52,825 bases of DNA from Halorhodospira halophila (GCF_016653405.1 NZ_NHSN01000033.1:1-52825); one strand, 5' to 3'. Positions 39,216 through 46,321 are shown, counted from the stretch's first letter. The notes: a model not told the origin generated them from the letters alone. Made by a program: numbers and translations.

Positions 39216-40184
39216 TTACGGATGAGGCCGGAAGCTGTCGCCGCCCGGGTGGTTGGAGCCGTGGATGTCCGAGTGGCAGTTCAGACAGCCGCGGCCGAGG
39301 AACTCCGCCCCGTCCGCCCAAGGACCACTGGTATCGAAGTCATGCGGATCCATTCCGGGATGAGGTCCTGGGCCAGCCCCATGCTGATGACACGACTGGC
39401 ACAGCTGTGTGGTCCGCGCCTCGAGCAGATTGGGATGCACCGAGCCGTGGGGGTCGTGGCAGTTGGTGCAGTCCTCGCGGACCGGCATGTGCTCCCACAG
39501 GAAGGGGCCGCGGTACTCGGCGTGGCAGTTGTAGCAGGTCTCGTTGACCTGGCCCTCGCGCAGGAGACTCTCGCCGCCGGTGCCGTGGGGGTTATGGCAG
39601 TTGGTGCAGGTCACCTGCCCCTCCTCCACCGGGTGGTGGTGGGGGCGGTTGAAGTCGACGCGGCGCTCCTGGTGGCAGCTGGCGCACAGCTGCAGCTCAT
39701 TCTCGGTGTGCAGCAGGCGCTCGTTCTCGCCGTGCATGTTGTGGCAGTCGACGCAGGCCATGTCCTGGAACTCGTGGGCGCCGCCGTGCCAGTGCATGCG
39801 ATCGCCCCCGCTGTGGCAGTCCAGGCAGGTCTGGTTGGCCTCATCGGTGCTGATGTCCTCACCGATCTGGTAGAAGTGCTCCCAGCCGTCGCCGTGGCAC
39901 TGGTAGCAGTAGTTGCCGTCTTCCGGCGTCTGTCCCGCCGGGGTGCGCGGGTCCGAGGCGACGGCGTGAGGGGTCTCCTCCATGCGACCGATGTGCGCGC
40001 GCAGGTCATCGACCCGGCGCTCGGCCATCACCGGCGAGAGGCCACGCACCTCCTCGACAAACTCTTCGATCTCTTCGGGGTCGAGGTCTTGAGCCGGGGC
40101 CGTGGCGGCGAACAGCAGCAGTGCGAAGAGGGCCGCGACGCCGCCGGCCGAGATCGCAAGCCGGTTGAGTGGTTGTCTGAACAA
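39216..40184 (-). CDS. pioA: Periplasmic multiheme c-type cytochrome, MtrA/PioA (DmsE) family, nine hemes
   Basis: A 322-residue cytochrome that threads into the PioB barrel and carries electrons across the outer membrane. After a signal peptide (VAALFALLLFAATAPAQ) there are nine CXXCH motifs. The first is at residue 93 (CYQCH) and the last near 300 (CLNCH), in the family context CYNCHAEYRGPFLWEHMPV and HGSNHPGGDSF. MtrA and PioA have ten; here the one nearest the N-terminus appears to be missing. The start is a TTG at 40184 with GGAGGAGGG six bases upstream. First gene of the operon, downstream of a sigma54-type promoter and an FNR-like palindrome. Confidence 0.9.
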   Translation of the reverse strand: MFRQPLNRLAISAGGVAALFALLLFAATAPAQDLDPEEIEEFVEEVRGLSPVMAERRVDDLRAHIGRMEETPHAVASDPRTPAGQTPEDGNYCYQCHGDGWEHFYQIGEDISTDEANQTCLDCHSGGDRMHWHGGAHEFQDMACVDCHNMHGENERLLHTENELQLCASCHQERRVDFNRPHHHPVEEGQVTCTNCHNPHGTGGESLLREGQVNETCYNCHAEYRGPFLWEHMPVREDCTNCHDPHGSVHPNLLEARTTQLCQSCHQHGAGPGPHPGMDPHDFDTSGPWADGAEFLGRGCLNCHSDIHGSNHPGGDSFRPHP

Positions 40185-40203
40185 GGCACCCTCCTCCCCT
40201 TCG

Positions 40204-40233
40204 GTGCAGGTTTGATCGTTATCAAACCTGCAC
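40204..40233. promoter_or_regulatory. Perfect FNR/FixK-type box inside a 13-base-arm palindrome upstream of pioA
   Basis: TTGAT-CGTT-ATCAA at 40212-40225 is an exact FNR/FixK/Anr consensus. It is embedded in a longer perfect inverted repeat with arms GTGCAGGTTTGAT and ATCAAACCTGCAC. Its centre lies about 35 bases upstream of the pioA start codon. It is close to the predicted sigma54 transcription start, a position suited to blocking transcription or to forming a leader hairpin rather than to class II activation of pioA. Confidence 0.8.
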
Positions 40234-40234
40234 T

Positions 40235-40251
40235 TAGCAAAAGGCAGGCCA
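40235..40251 (-). promoter_or_regulatory. Sigma54 (-24/-12) promoter of pioABC
   Basis: Read on the minus strand, TGGCCTGCCTTTTGCTA has GG and GC separated by exactly ten bases, with TGGC and TTGC around them, close to the sigma54 consensus. Predicted transcription would start near 40226, leaving a leader of about 40 bases before pioA. A sigma54-activator gene is divergently encoded next door. Confidence 0.7.
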
Positions 40252-40350
40252 GGTCAAACGGGCCGCGATCAAAGCCCCGCGATTCCGGGAGTTCAGCGGG
40301 AGGCCGGGGTTGCGGACGGGGGGTCGGCGGGGCCTGCCAGCGGTCAACGG

Positions 40351-40378
40351 CTGCGCAGCCTGGTCGCAGCCTGCGCAG
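40351..40378. promoter_or_regulatory. Tandem palindromes, candidate upstream activator sites for pioABC
   Basis: CTGCGCAG occurs at 40351-40358 and again at 40371-40378, 20 bases apart. The first copy is extended to GGCTGCGCAGCC. They lie about 100-130 bases upstream of the -24/-12 element, the usual place for dimer sites of NtrC-type activators with a Fis-like DNA-binding domain. The likely ligand is the regulator encoded at 40510. Confidence 0.6.
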
Positions 40379-40425
40379 CGCCCCCCCGGTGGTCGGCGGC
40401 TCGCCCTTGTGCCATGGTGACTGGG

Positions 40426-40439
40426 TTGATTAATGTCAA
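40426..40439. promoter_or_regulatory. Second FNR-like half-consensus site upstream of the regulator gene
   Basis: TTGAT-TAAT-GTCAA differs from the FNR consensus at one position. Its centre is about 78 bases upstream of the regulator start codon, so it could activate the two-component genes with a start near 40474. No clear -10 hexamer is seen there. Confidence 0.45.
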
Positions 40440-40509
40440 ATCATAAAAAGCAGGGCACGCTGCGCCCACCAGGGCCAGACACGCCCTGCCGGGCGCCGGG
40501 AGGAGAGGC

Positions 40510-41874
40510 ATGCGCGGATGCGTTCTGGTCGTGGATGACCACCGGGAGATCGTCTACGCCGTCCGGCGGCTGCTGGAAAGCCGCGGCCTGGAGGTGATCA
40601 GCGCCGCCTCGGCCGCCGAGGCCGAGCCGCTGGTCGCACGGGCGGATGCGCTGATCCTCGACATCCAGCTGGAGCAGGACAACGGCCTGGCGCTGCTCCA
40701 GCGCCTGCGCAGCGCCGGGGACGAGACCCCGGCGCTGGTGCTGTCGGCCCACACCTTTCCGGACAACGTGGTGGAGGCCAGCAAGCGCGGCGCGCTGCAG
40801 ATCCTCGCCAAGCCCATCGAGGCGGAGGCCCTGGTGGCGGCGGTGGAGGAGGCCCTGAGCCAGACCCCATCCGGTACCGAGGCCTCCGGGCTGAGCGCCG
40901 AGGCCCACGAGGTGCTCGGTACCTCGGCGGCGATGATGGAGGTCTTCAAGGCGTTGGGGGTGGCCGCGGCCAACGACCTCAACGTCCTGCTCACCGGCGA
41001 GACCGGTGTCGGCAAGGAGGTCTCGGCGGAACTCATCCACCGCCACTCCCACCGCGCGCACGGGCCGTTCGTGGCCATCAACTGCACCGCCATGCCGGAG
41101 AGCCTGCTCGAGGCGGAGCTCTTCGGTCACGCCAGCGGCGCCTTTACCGGCGCCAACCGGGCCGCCGAGGGCAAGGTGGAGGCAGCCACCGGCGGCACCC
41201 TGTTCCTGGACGAGATCGGCGACATGCCGCTGGCCTTCCAGGCCAAGCTGCTGCGCTTTCTGGAAGACAAACGCTTCTACCGCCTGGGGGAGTCGACCCC
41301 GCGCCAGGCCGATGTGCGGGTGATCGCCGCCACCAACCGCCAGCTCCTCGGCGCGGACGCGGGTCAATTCCGCAGCGACCTCTACTACCGCCTGGCGCAG
41401 ATCCCGGTACACATCCCGCCGCTGCGCGAGCGACTTGAGGACGTCCCGTCGCTGATCGAGGCCTTCATCCAGTCGGCCAATCAGGAGATGGACCTGGATA
41501 TCCACGGCATCACCCCGGCGGTGCGCCGCCAGGCCCAGGGGCACGGCTGGCCGGGCAACGTCCGCGAGCTCAAGAACGCCGTCTACCGGGCCGCGGCCAA
41601 GCGGCAACGCGGGCTGATCGACAGCCTGGAACTCGCCACCGGACAGGGCGAGCCGACCGGCGACGGCGACTTCGAGGCGGCGCTGGACGGCGCGCTCGAC
41701 CGCGCGCTCCACCAAGGCGAGCTGCCGGAGCTGCTCAACGAGATCGAGCGCCGTGCCGTGCAGCGGGCGCTGAAGCATTACAACGGCAACAAGAGCCGGG
41801 TGGCCGAGGCCCTGAACGTCTCGCGCAACACGCTCCGCGCGCGGTTGCAGGCCATGGAGGAGACGACGGAGTGA
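40510..41874 (+). CDS. Sigma54-dependent response regulator (NtrC family, Fis-type HTH)
   Basis: A 454-residue activator. The receiver domain (1-115) has acidic residues in VVDDHRE, the phospho-acceptor Asp51 in ALILDIQLE and Lys101 in ILAKPIE. The AAA+ domain has Walker A GETGVGKE (163-170), the sigma54-contacting GAFTGA loop (210-215) and Walker [13 protein letters not shown]. The C-terminal Fis-like helix-turn-helix reads [20 protein letters not shown]. It must therefore act at -24/-12 promoters; the best local one drives pioABC. It is coupled to the kinase gene by a 4-base overlap (GTGA). Confidence 0.95.
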   Translation: MRGCVLVVDDHREIVYAVRRLLESRGLEVISAASAAEAEPLVARADALILDIQLEQDNGLALLQRLRSAGDETPALVLSAHTFPDNVVEASKRGALQILAKPIEAEALVAAVEEALSQTPSGTEASGLSAEAHEVLGTSAAMMEVFKALGVAAANDLNVLLTGETGVGKEVSAELIHRHSHRAHGPFVAINCTAMPESLLEAELFGHASGAFTGANRAAEGKVEAATGGTLFLDEIGDMPLAFQAKLLRFLEDKRFYRLGESTPRQADVRVIAATNRQLLGADAGQFRSDLYYRLAQIPVHIPPLRERLEDVPSLIEAFIQSANQEMDLDIHGITPAVRRQAQGHGWPGNVRELKNAVYRAAAKRQRGLIDSLELATGQGEPTGDGDFEAALDGALDRALHQGELPELLNEIERRAVQRALKHYNGNKSRVAEALNVSRNTLRARLQAMEETTE

Positions 41875-43349
41875 GGTGCTGGCTGCCGCGCAACATGGCG
41901 GTACGCCTGGGTGCCACCTTCCTGCTGGTGACCCTGCTGGTGGCGCTGCCACTGACACTGTGGTTCGACCACTACGCCCGGGGCATGATCGAGGCCGCCG
42001 TCGAGCGGGCCGTCGAGGGGGCGGACGCGCGCATGATCCTCGACGCCGCGGTGGTCTCCGAGGCGTTCGACCGGGTGCGCGGCCTGGCAATCTTGGTGGT
42101 CGGCCTGAGTGCGCTGCTGGCCGCCGGCATCGGCGCCCTCATCGCGGCGCGCTGGCGGGCACGGATGCGCGGTATCGTCGAGCAGGGCCACCGCCGCGCA
42201 CGGCGCGCCCAGGGCGGTGGCGAGCAGCCGGCGCGCTGCCCGGGCAGCCCCCGCCCCAGGCCGGGCGAGGACGAGCTCGACACCGTCGAGCGGCAGCTGC
42301 TCAACACCGTGGACCAGCTGGGGCGTTCGCAGTGGCTGCTCGACAGTGTCGAGGACATGGTCATGTTGGTCGATGCCCACGGCACCATCCGCCACGGCAA
42401 CGCGGCCATCGGCACGCGCTGCGCCAGCTGCCCGGTCGCCGACTGCCAGGGCGCCAGCGTGCCGGACATCCTCGGCAACGGGCTATGGCTGCGCATCCGC
42501 AACGGCATCGAGCGCAGCGGGTCCGGCACCTTCGAGCAGGAGCTCCCGTTCGAGGGGCGACATTGCCCCGCCCTGGTCTCCTACCGGGTGTTGGGTGAGC
42601 TGATCCTGATCAAGATCACCGACCTGAGCGAATACCGCAGGCTCCACGAGCATCTGGAGAAGCTCCAGGCCCTATCCACGCTGGGGGAAATGGCCACCGA
42701 GCTGGCCCACGACATCAAGAACAGCATCGTGCCGGTGCGCCTGCTCTGCGAGGTCGCCCCGCTGGAGACGGAAGACCGGGAGGCGATCTTCCGCTCGCTG
42801 GATCACATCCACGAGCTGGTCAACGATTTCATGGCATTCGGCTGCGGGCGCAGCAGCGAGCGGCGCAGCGGCGCGCTAACCGAGATCCTGCAGAGCTGGA
42901 CGACGGTGCTGCGCAACGAGGCCCAGACCAAGGGTGTGAACCTGAGCGCGGAGATCGCCGACGCCCCGGTGGAGCTGCCCGGGGGCTTTCGCATCGTCTA
43001 CGCCAATCTGGTGCGCAACGCCGTCCAGGCCGTGCCCGCCGGCGGCCGGGTGCAGGTGGATGCCCGTGTGGATGAGCGCGGCACGCTGGTTCTGGAGGTG
43101 ACGGACGACGGCCCGGGCATCCCACCGTCGCTGCGCGAGCGGCTGTTCGAACCCTTTGCCACCAGCCGCACAGACGGCACCGGGCTGGGGCTGGCGCTGG
43201 TCCGGCGCTACGTGGAGGAAGCCGGCGGCGAGGTCGCCTGCGACTCGACGCCCGGAGCCGGGACCACATTCACGGTGCACTGGCCAGGGGCCGGCGAAGC
43301 AACGGGCCGCTCACCGACCCCGTACCCAGGCCAGGCCTCGCCCGCCTGA
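41871..43349 (+). CDS. Sensor histidine kinase with cysteine-containing PAS domain
   Basis: A 492-residue inner-membrane kinase (GTG start overlapping the regulator stop). Two membrane segments (about 10-31 and 70-95) flank a short periplasmic loop. A cytoplasmic PAS-like region starts near 155 (LDSVEDMVMLVDAHGTIRHG) and contains C184-X2-C187-X4-C192 and a further Cys232. The phospho-acceptor His280 is in EMATELAHDIKNSIVPVR. The ATP domain has NLVRNAVQAV, DDGPGIP and GTGLGLALVRRYVEEAGGEV. The signal is unknown; the cysteines suggest metal, Fe-S or redox sensing. It presumably phosphorylates the regulator upstream. Confidence 0.93.
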   Translation: MRCWLPRNMAVRLGATFLLVTLLVALPLTLWFDHYARGMIEAAVERAVEGADARMILDAAVVSEAFDRVRGLAILVVGLSALLAAGIGALIAARWRARMRGIVEQGHRRARRAQGGGEQPARCPGSPRPRPGEDELDTVERQLLNTVDQLGRSQWLLDSVEDMVMLVDAHGTIRHGNAAIGTRCASCPVADCQGASVPDILGNGLWLRIRNGIERSGSGTFEQELPFEGRHCPALVSYRVLGELILIKITDLSEYRRLHEHLEKLQALSTLGEMATELAHDIKNSIVPVRLLCEVAPLETEDREAIFRSLDHIHELVNDFMAFGCGRSSERRSGALTEILQSWTTVLRNEAQTKGVNLSAEIADAPVELPGGFRIVYANLVRNAVQAVPAGGRVQVDARVDERGTLVLEVTDDGPGIPPSLRERLFEPFATSRTDGTGLGLALVRRYVEEAGGEVACDSTPGAGTTFTVHWPGAGEATGRSPTPYPGQASPA

Positions 43350-43534
43350 TCGCGGCGCCTGCGGTTGCACGGGCCACTTGCCGCGCATAGGCTCGGGGTC
43401 CACCCGGAACGCCCCACGGCCCATCCACCGTGCCACTGCCACGAGCGCCAGCCCATGAGGATGCACCCGCCCCTATCCGCCACCCCGATGCTGGTCCCCG
43501 GGGCGCCGCAGCGGACCGAAGAGGCAGCCTGCTC

Positions 43535-44107
43535 ATGAGGGGGTGGCGGCCAGCCGTCTGGGTCTGCTTACTCGTGGCCTGCGGCCCGGCCGGCGCCGGG
43601 GATGAGCGATCCTACGGCGGCGTGCTGGACGACGGCTGGCGGGTGGCGGTGGCCACCGGCACACTCGAGGTGGCCGACGGCACAGAGACCGGCACCGCGC
43701 ACACCCTGGCCCTAGCCAATGGCGCCCACGTGATCAACGACCGCGGGCGGTACTGGGACTTCGAGGTCGGCCTGGCCTACACGCAGACGGCCTCGCATCC
43801 GGAGGGCGCCGGCGGGGCGTCGGTGCAGGCCAACCAGACCGACATCTATTACCAGGCGCGGCGACTGCTCGGTGAGTCGCCCTGGTTCCTCGGCTGGCAC
43901 GTGGCACTGACGCGCACCAGTATCCAGCCGGCAGACGACGCCTCAGACCGCGATCTGGGCTTTACCGGCGGCGTCATCGCCGGCTACCGCGGCCCGGGCC
44001 GGTTGGGTGTACAGGTCGAGGGCCTGCTCACCGACCCGGAGCCCGACGGTCTGTCGCTGGGCTACGAGACACGGCAACTGCGCGGCGGCATCGTCCTCCG
44101 CTTCTAG
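43535..44107 (+). CDS. Small outer-membrane beta-barrel protein of unknown function
   Basis: A 190-residue exported protein. Its N-terminus MRGWRPAVWVCLLVACGPAG is a signal sequence, with LVAC as a possible lipobox and AGAG as a possible signal peptidase I site. The rest is alternating strands rich in Gly, Tyr and acidic residues, ending RGGIVLRF, with the C-terminal Phe of outer-membrane barrels. A lipid anchor on a barrel would be unusual, so cleavage after AGAG is favoured. The ATG at 43535 has GAGGCAG upstream; longer in-frame readings lack a signal sequence. It lies 185 bases after the kinase gene. I do not recognise the family. Confidence 0.65.
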   Translation: MRGWRPAVWVCLLVACGPAGAGDERSYGGVLDDGWRVAVATGTLEVADGTETGTAHTLALANGAHVINDRGRYWDFEVGLAYTQTASHPEGAGGASVQANQTDIYYQARRLLGESPWFLGWHVALTRTSIQPADDASDRDLGFTGGVIAGYRGPGRLGVQVEGLLTDPEPDGLSLGYETRQLRGGIVLRF

Positions 44108-44111
44108 AAGA

Positions 44112-44197
44112 TGTCGCCTCCGGGCGACACGCCGGTCACAACCCAATTCAGCAGGTTACGGCACTACCCCACCTTGCGGTGTCGCCCTCAGACGACA
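44112..44197. promoter_or_regulatory. Two copies of an 18-base palindromic element upstream of a sigma54 promoter
   Basis: TGTCGCCTCCGGGCGACA at 44112-44129 and TGTCGCCCTCAGACGACA at 44180-44197 share TGTCG-N8-CGACA with several more matching positions. They lie about 180 and 112 bases upstream of the predicted start of the acidic-protein transcript, fitting enhancer sites. The first copy can also form a hairpin just after the barrel gene stop and may double as its transcription end. Confidence 0.5.
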
Positions 44198-44273
44198 TCC
44201 GACCGCTGCACGCGGTGGGCCAGACCCACCCACGAAGCGCGCAGGTCACTGATCGGAAGGGGTTTTGGTCATG

Positions 44274-44291
44274 TTGGCACGCACCGTGCTT
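44274..44291 (+). promoter_or_regulatory. Sigma54 (-24/-12) promoter of the acidic secreted protein gene
   Basis: TTGGCACGCACCGTGCTT has GG and GC ten bases apart with the near-ideal TTGGCACG block at -24. Predicted transcription would begin near 44300, 60 bases before the start codon at 44360. Confidence 0.7.
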
Positions 44292-44359
44292 GGTGAGTGG
44301 GCGAGTGATCGAGGTTGATCACGACGGGCAACCCAAGCAATCCAAAGCGGAGGTCACGT

Positions 44360-44605
44360 ATGCAACACAAGCACTGGATCGCCGGTCTCCTGGCCCTGAT
44401 GGTCGGTATGGGTTCCACCGCCGCCATGGCGTTCGACACCGAGGGCGAGGCAGACGACCAGTGGGAGGAGCCGGCTGACGACGGCTTCGAGGATGACGGC
44501 TTCGACGACGACGGCCTCGAGTTCGAGGAGCAGGACGACGAGATCGATCCCTGGGACGAGGATGCCGACGACGCCGATGCCGGCGATGAGGAGCTTGACT
44601 GGTAA
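44360..44605 (+). CDS. Extremely acidic small secreted protein, unknown family
   Basis: An 81-residue protein. A clear signal peptide (MQHKHWIAGLLALMVGMGST, cleaved after AAMA) is followed by a 57-residue mature part in which 32 residues are Asp or Glu and none is Lys or Arg. It includes a short repeated DDGF/DDGL motif and Trp residues near both ends. GGAGG lies just upstream of the ATG, and a strong terminator follows, so it is a single-gene transcript under a sigma54-type promoter. A periplasmic cation or metal-binding role is a guess from composition only. I recognise no family. Confidence 0.75.
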   Translation: MQHKHWIAGLLALMVGMGSTAAMAFDTEGEADDQWEEPADDGFEDDGFDDDGLEFEEQDDEIDPWDEDADDADAGDEELDW

Positions 44606-44639
44606 AGGCTCCGTGTAACCCCTATCGGGCTCTCTATGG

Positions 44640-44676
44640 GGAGGCCCCATCCAGGAGGGATGGGGCCTCCTTTTTT
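44640..44676 (+). terminator. Rho-independent terminator of the acidic protein gene
   Basis: GGAGGCCCCATCC pairs perfectly with GGATGGGGCCTCC (13 bases) around a 5-base loop, followed by six T residues. Confidence 0.95.
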
Positions 44677-44698
44677 ATGGACGGCGGCACGACTAGTC

Positions 44699-44735
44699 AA
44701 AAAAAACCCCGGACCCTGGGGGGTAGGATCCGGGG
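44699..44735 (-). terminator. Rho-independent terminator downstream of engB (minus strand)
   Basis: Read on the minus strand, CCCCGGA and TCCGGGG form a 7-base stem with a larger loop, followed by a run of eight T. A second inverted repeat, CAACCCGG/CCGGGTTG at 44743-44770, lies between it and the engB stop at 44838 and may add to termination. Confidence 0.75.
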
Positions 44736-44837
44736 CAACAGCCAACCCGGCCTTGGGGGGAACCGGGTTGTGTGCGCCACGCTAGAGAGGAGGTTGTGGA
44801 CCGCACATCAGCGACGCTCACTAGGTGCGACCATCCG

Positions 44838-45458
44838 TCACGCCGAAGAGTTCCCCACCGCGAACCACGCATCGAGGACCTCCGTCAGCTCATCGATCCC
44901 CTCGCCCTTGAGCGCCGAGAACAGCTGCACGCTCGGCAGCGTGACGCCGGCCTCGGCGGTGGCCCGCTGCACCGCCTGCAATCGGTTGCGTGCGGCGCCG
45001 CGCTTGAGCTTGTCCGCCTTGGTCAGCACCCCGTGGAGCACCAGCCCGGCATCGGCGCACCAGCGCAGCATCTGCAGGTCCAGCTCGGTGGGCGCGTGGC
45101 GGACATCCATGATCACCACCACGCCGTAGAGCGCCTGGCGGTTGCGCAGGTACTCGGGCAGGGCCTGCTCCCAGCGCCGCTTCACCGCCTGGGGCACCTT
45201 GGCGTAGCCGTAGCCGGGCAGGTCGATGAGTCGGCGGGTCTCGTCGAGGTCGAAGCAGTTGATCGTCTGCGTCCGCCCCGGGGTGCCGCTGGTGCGTGCC
45301 AGCTTGCGCTGGCCGGTCAGCGCGTTGAGGACGCTGGACTTGCCCACGTTGGAGCGCCCGGCGAAGGCCACCTCGATCCCCTCGTCCGGCCCGAGGTCCG
45401 CCGGGGTGGGCGCGCTGAGCCGGAATTGCGCCCGCCGGTAGATACGGTCTGCTGTCAT
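44838..45458 (-). CDS. engB: Ribosome-biogenesis GTPase EngB (YsxC/YihA)
   Basis: Essential GTPase for assembly of the large ribosomal subunit. The 206-residue product from the ATG at 45458 has G1 FAGRSNVGKSSVLNAL, G2 in TSGTPGRTQ, G3 DLPGYGYAKVP and G4 TKADKLKRG. The G1 and G3 motifs are the EngB signature. AGAGG precedes this ATG; an in-frame GTG at 45476 is less likely. It is divergent from the cytochrome c4 gene, as is common in gammaproteobacteria. Confidence 0.95.
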   Translation of the reverse strand: MTADRIYRRAQFRLSAPTPADLGPDEGIEVAFAGRSNVGKSSVLNALTGQRKLARTSGTPGRTQTINCFDLDETRRLIDLPGYGYAKVPQAVKRRWEQALPEYLRNRQALYGVVVIMDVRHAPTELDLQMLRWCADAGLVLHGVLTKADKLKRGAARNRLQAVQRATAEAGVTLPSVQLFSALKGEGIDELTEVLDAWFAVGNSSA

Positions 45459-45542
45459 GCCTGCCTCTTGTGTCACGATTCGGTCCTTTCATGGTTTCAT
45501 AGGCAGCGCGAATCGTCGCCGGTCTGCGCGTGGCCGGACAAA

Positions 45543-45571
45543 TTGACGCTTGCGGACGCTGCTGCTATAAG
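45543..45571 (+). promoter_or_regulatory. Sigma70-type promoter of the cytochrome c4 gene
   Basis: TTGACG at 45543-45548, a 17-base spacer and TATAAG at 45566-45571 form a near-consensus promoter 68 bases upstream of the cytochrome start codon. Confidence 0.75.
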
Positions 45572-45638
45572 TGGCAGCGTTCTGCGTCCAAGGTACGCAC
45601 AAGGAAAGCCCACTCCATTAGCGGAGCGAACACAAGTC

Positions 45639-46283
45639 ATGCACAAGCGCACCCTGACCGGCTTTACGGTCGCCGCCCTCGCGCTCGGCGCGACCACCGC
45701 CCAGGCCGAGGTCGACCTGGATGCGGGCGAGCAGCTGAACAACGAGGTCTGTCTGGCCTGCCACGGTGTCACCGGTGTCAGCGATGTCCCCGAGTGGCCC
45801 AGCCACGCTGGGCAGCACAAGGACTACATCGTCTACCATCTGGAGCTTTTCCGGGACGAGAACCGCTGGGACCCGGAGCTCCTGATGACACCCAACGCCA
45901 CCGAGCTCTCGGATGAGGACATCCGCAACGTGGCGGCCTGGCTCGAGAAGCAGGACCCGCCGCCGGCACAGGACGTGGACGAGGAGCTGGCCGAGCAGGG
46001 CCGTGAGATCTACCACAGCGGCATCGGCGAGCGGAACGTGCCCTCCTGCGCCTCCTGCCACGGGCCCAACGGCGAGGGCATCAAGGGTGGCCAGTTCGCC
46101 GCGGTGGCCGGTCAGCAGGAGGTTTACCTCAACGATGCGCTGACCGCGTTCAAGAATGAGGACCGCGCCAGCGACCGCAACCGCATGATGCGCGACACGG
46201 CCGGTCGCATGACCGAGGAGGACATCGAGGCCGTCTCCGCCTACATGGCGAGCATGACGCTCCTCGACGACGACGACGAGTGA
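45639..46283 (+). CDS. Diheme cytochrome c4
   Basis: Periplasmic electron carrier of 214 residues with a signal peptide (MHKRTLTGFTVAALALGATT, cleaved after AQA). Two class I cytochrome c domains follow: CLACH near residue 37 and CASCH near 130, each followed by a Met-bearing segment (ELLMTPNATELSDEDI and RNRMMRDTAGRMTEEDI). Cytochrome c4 accepts electrons from the bc1 complex and feeds oxidases or, in phototrophs, the reaction centre. The protein ends in a DDDDE tail. It has its own promoter and terminator, so it is monocistronic. Confidence 0.92.
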   Translation: MHKRTLTGFTVAALALGATTAQAEVDLDAGEQLNNEVCLACHGVTGVSDVPEWPSHAGQHKDYIVYHLELFRDENRWDPELLMTPNATELSDEDIRNVAAWLEKQDPPPAQDVDEELAEQGREIYHSGIGERNVPSCASCHGPNGEGIKGGQFAAVAGQQEVYLNDALTAFKNEDRASDRNRMMRDTAGRMTEEDIEAVSAYMASMTLLDDDDE

Positions 46284-46321
46284 TCGCAACGCCTCGCTGT
46301 CCCGACCAGGTCACGGATAAG

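Noticed and set aside
43350-43534. A sigma54 promoter for the small barrel gene after the kinase
   Set aside because: A GG-N10-GC spacing occurs at about 43369-43384, but the surrounding bases do not match TGGCAC or TTGC, so it is probably chance.
44112-44129. First TGTCGCC/GGCGACA hairpin as a plain terminator of the barrel gene
   Set aside because: No T-run follows, and a second copy of the same palindrome lies 68 bases on, which fits a protein-binding site better.
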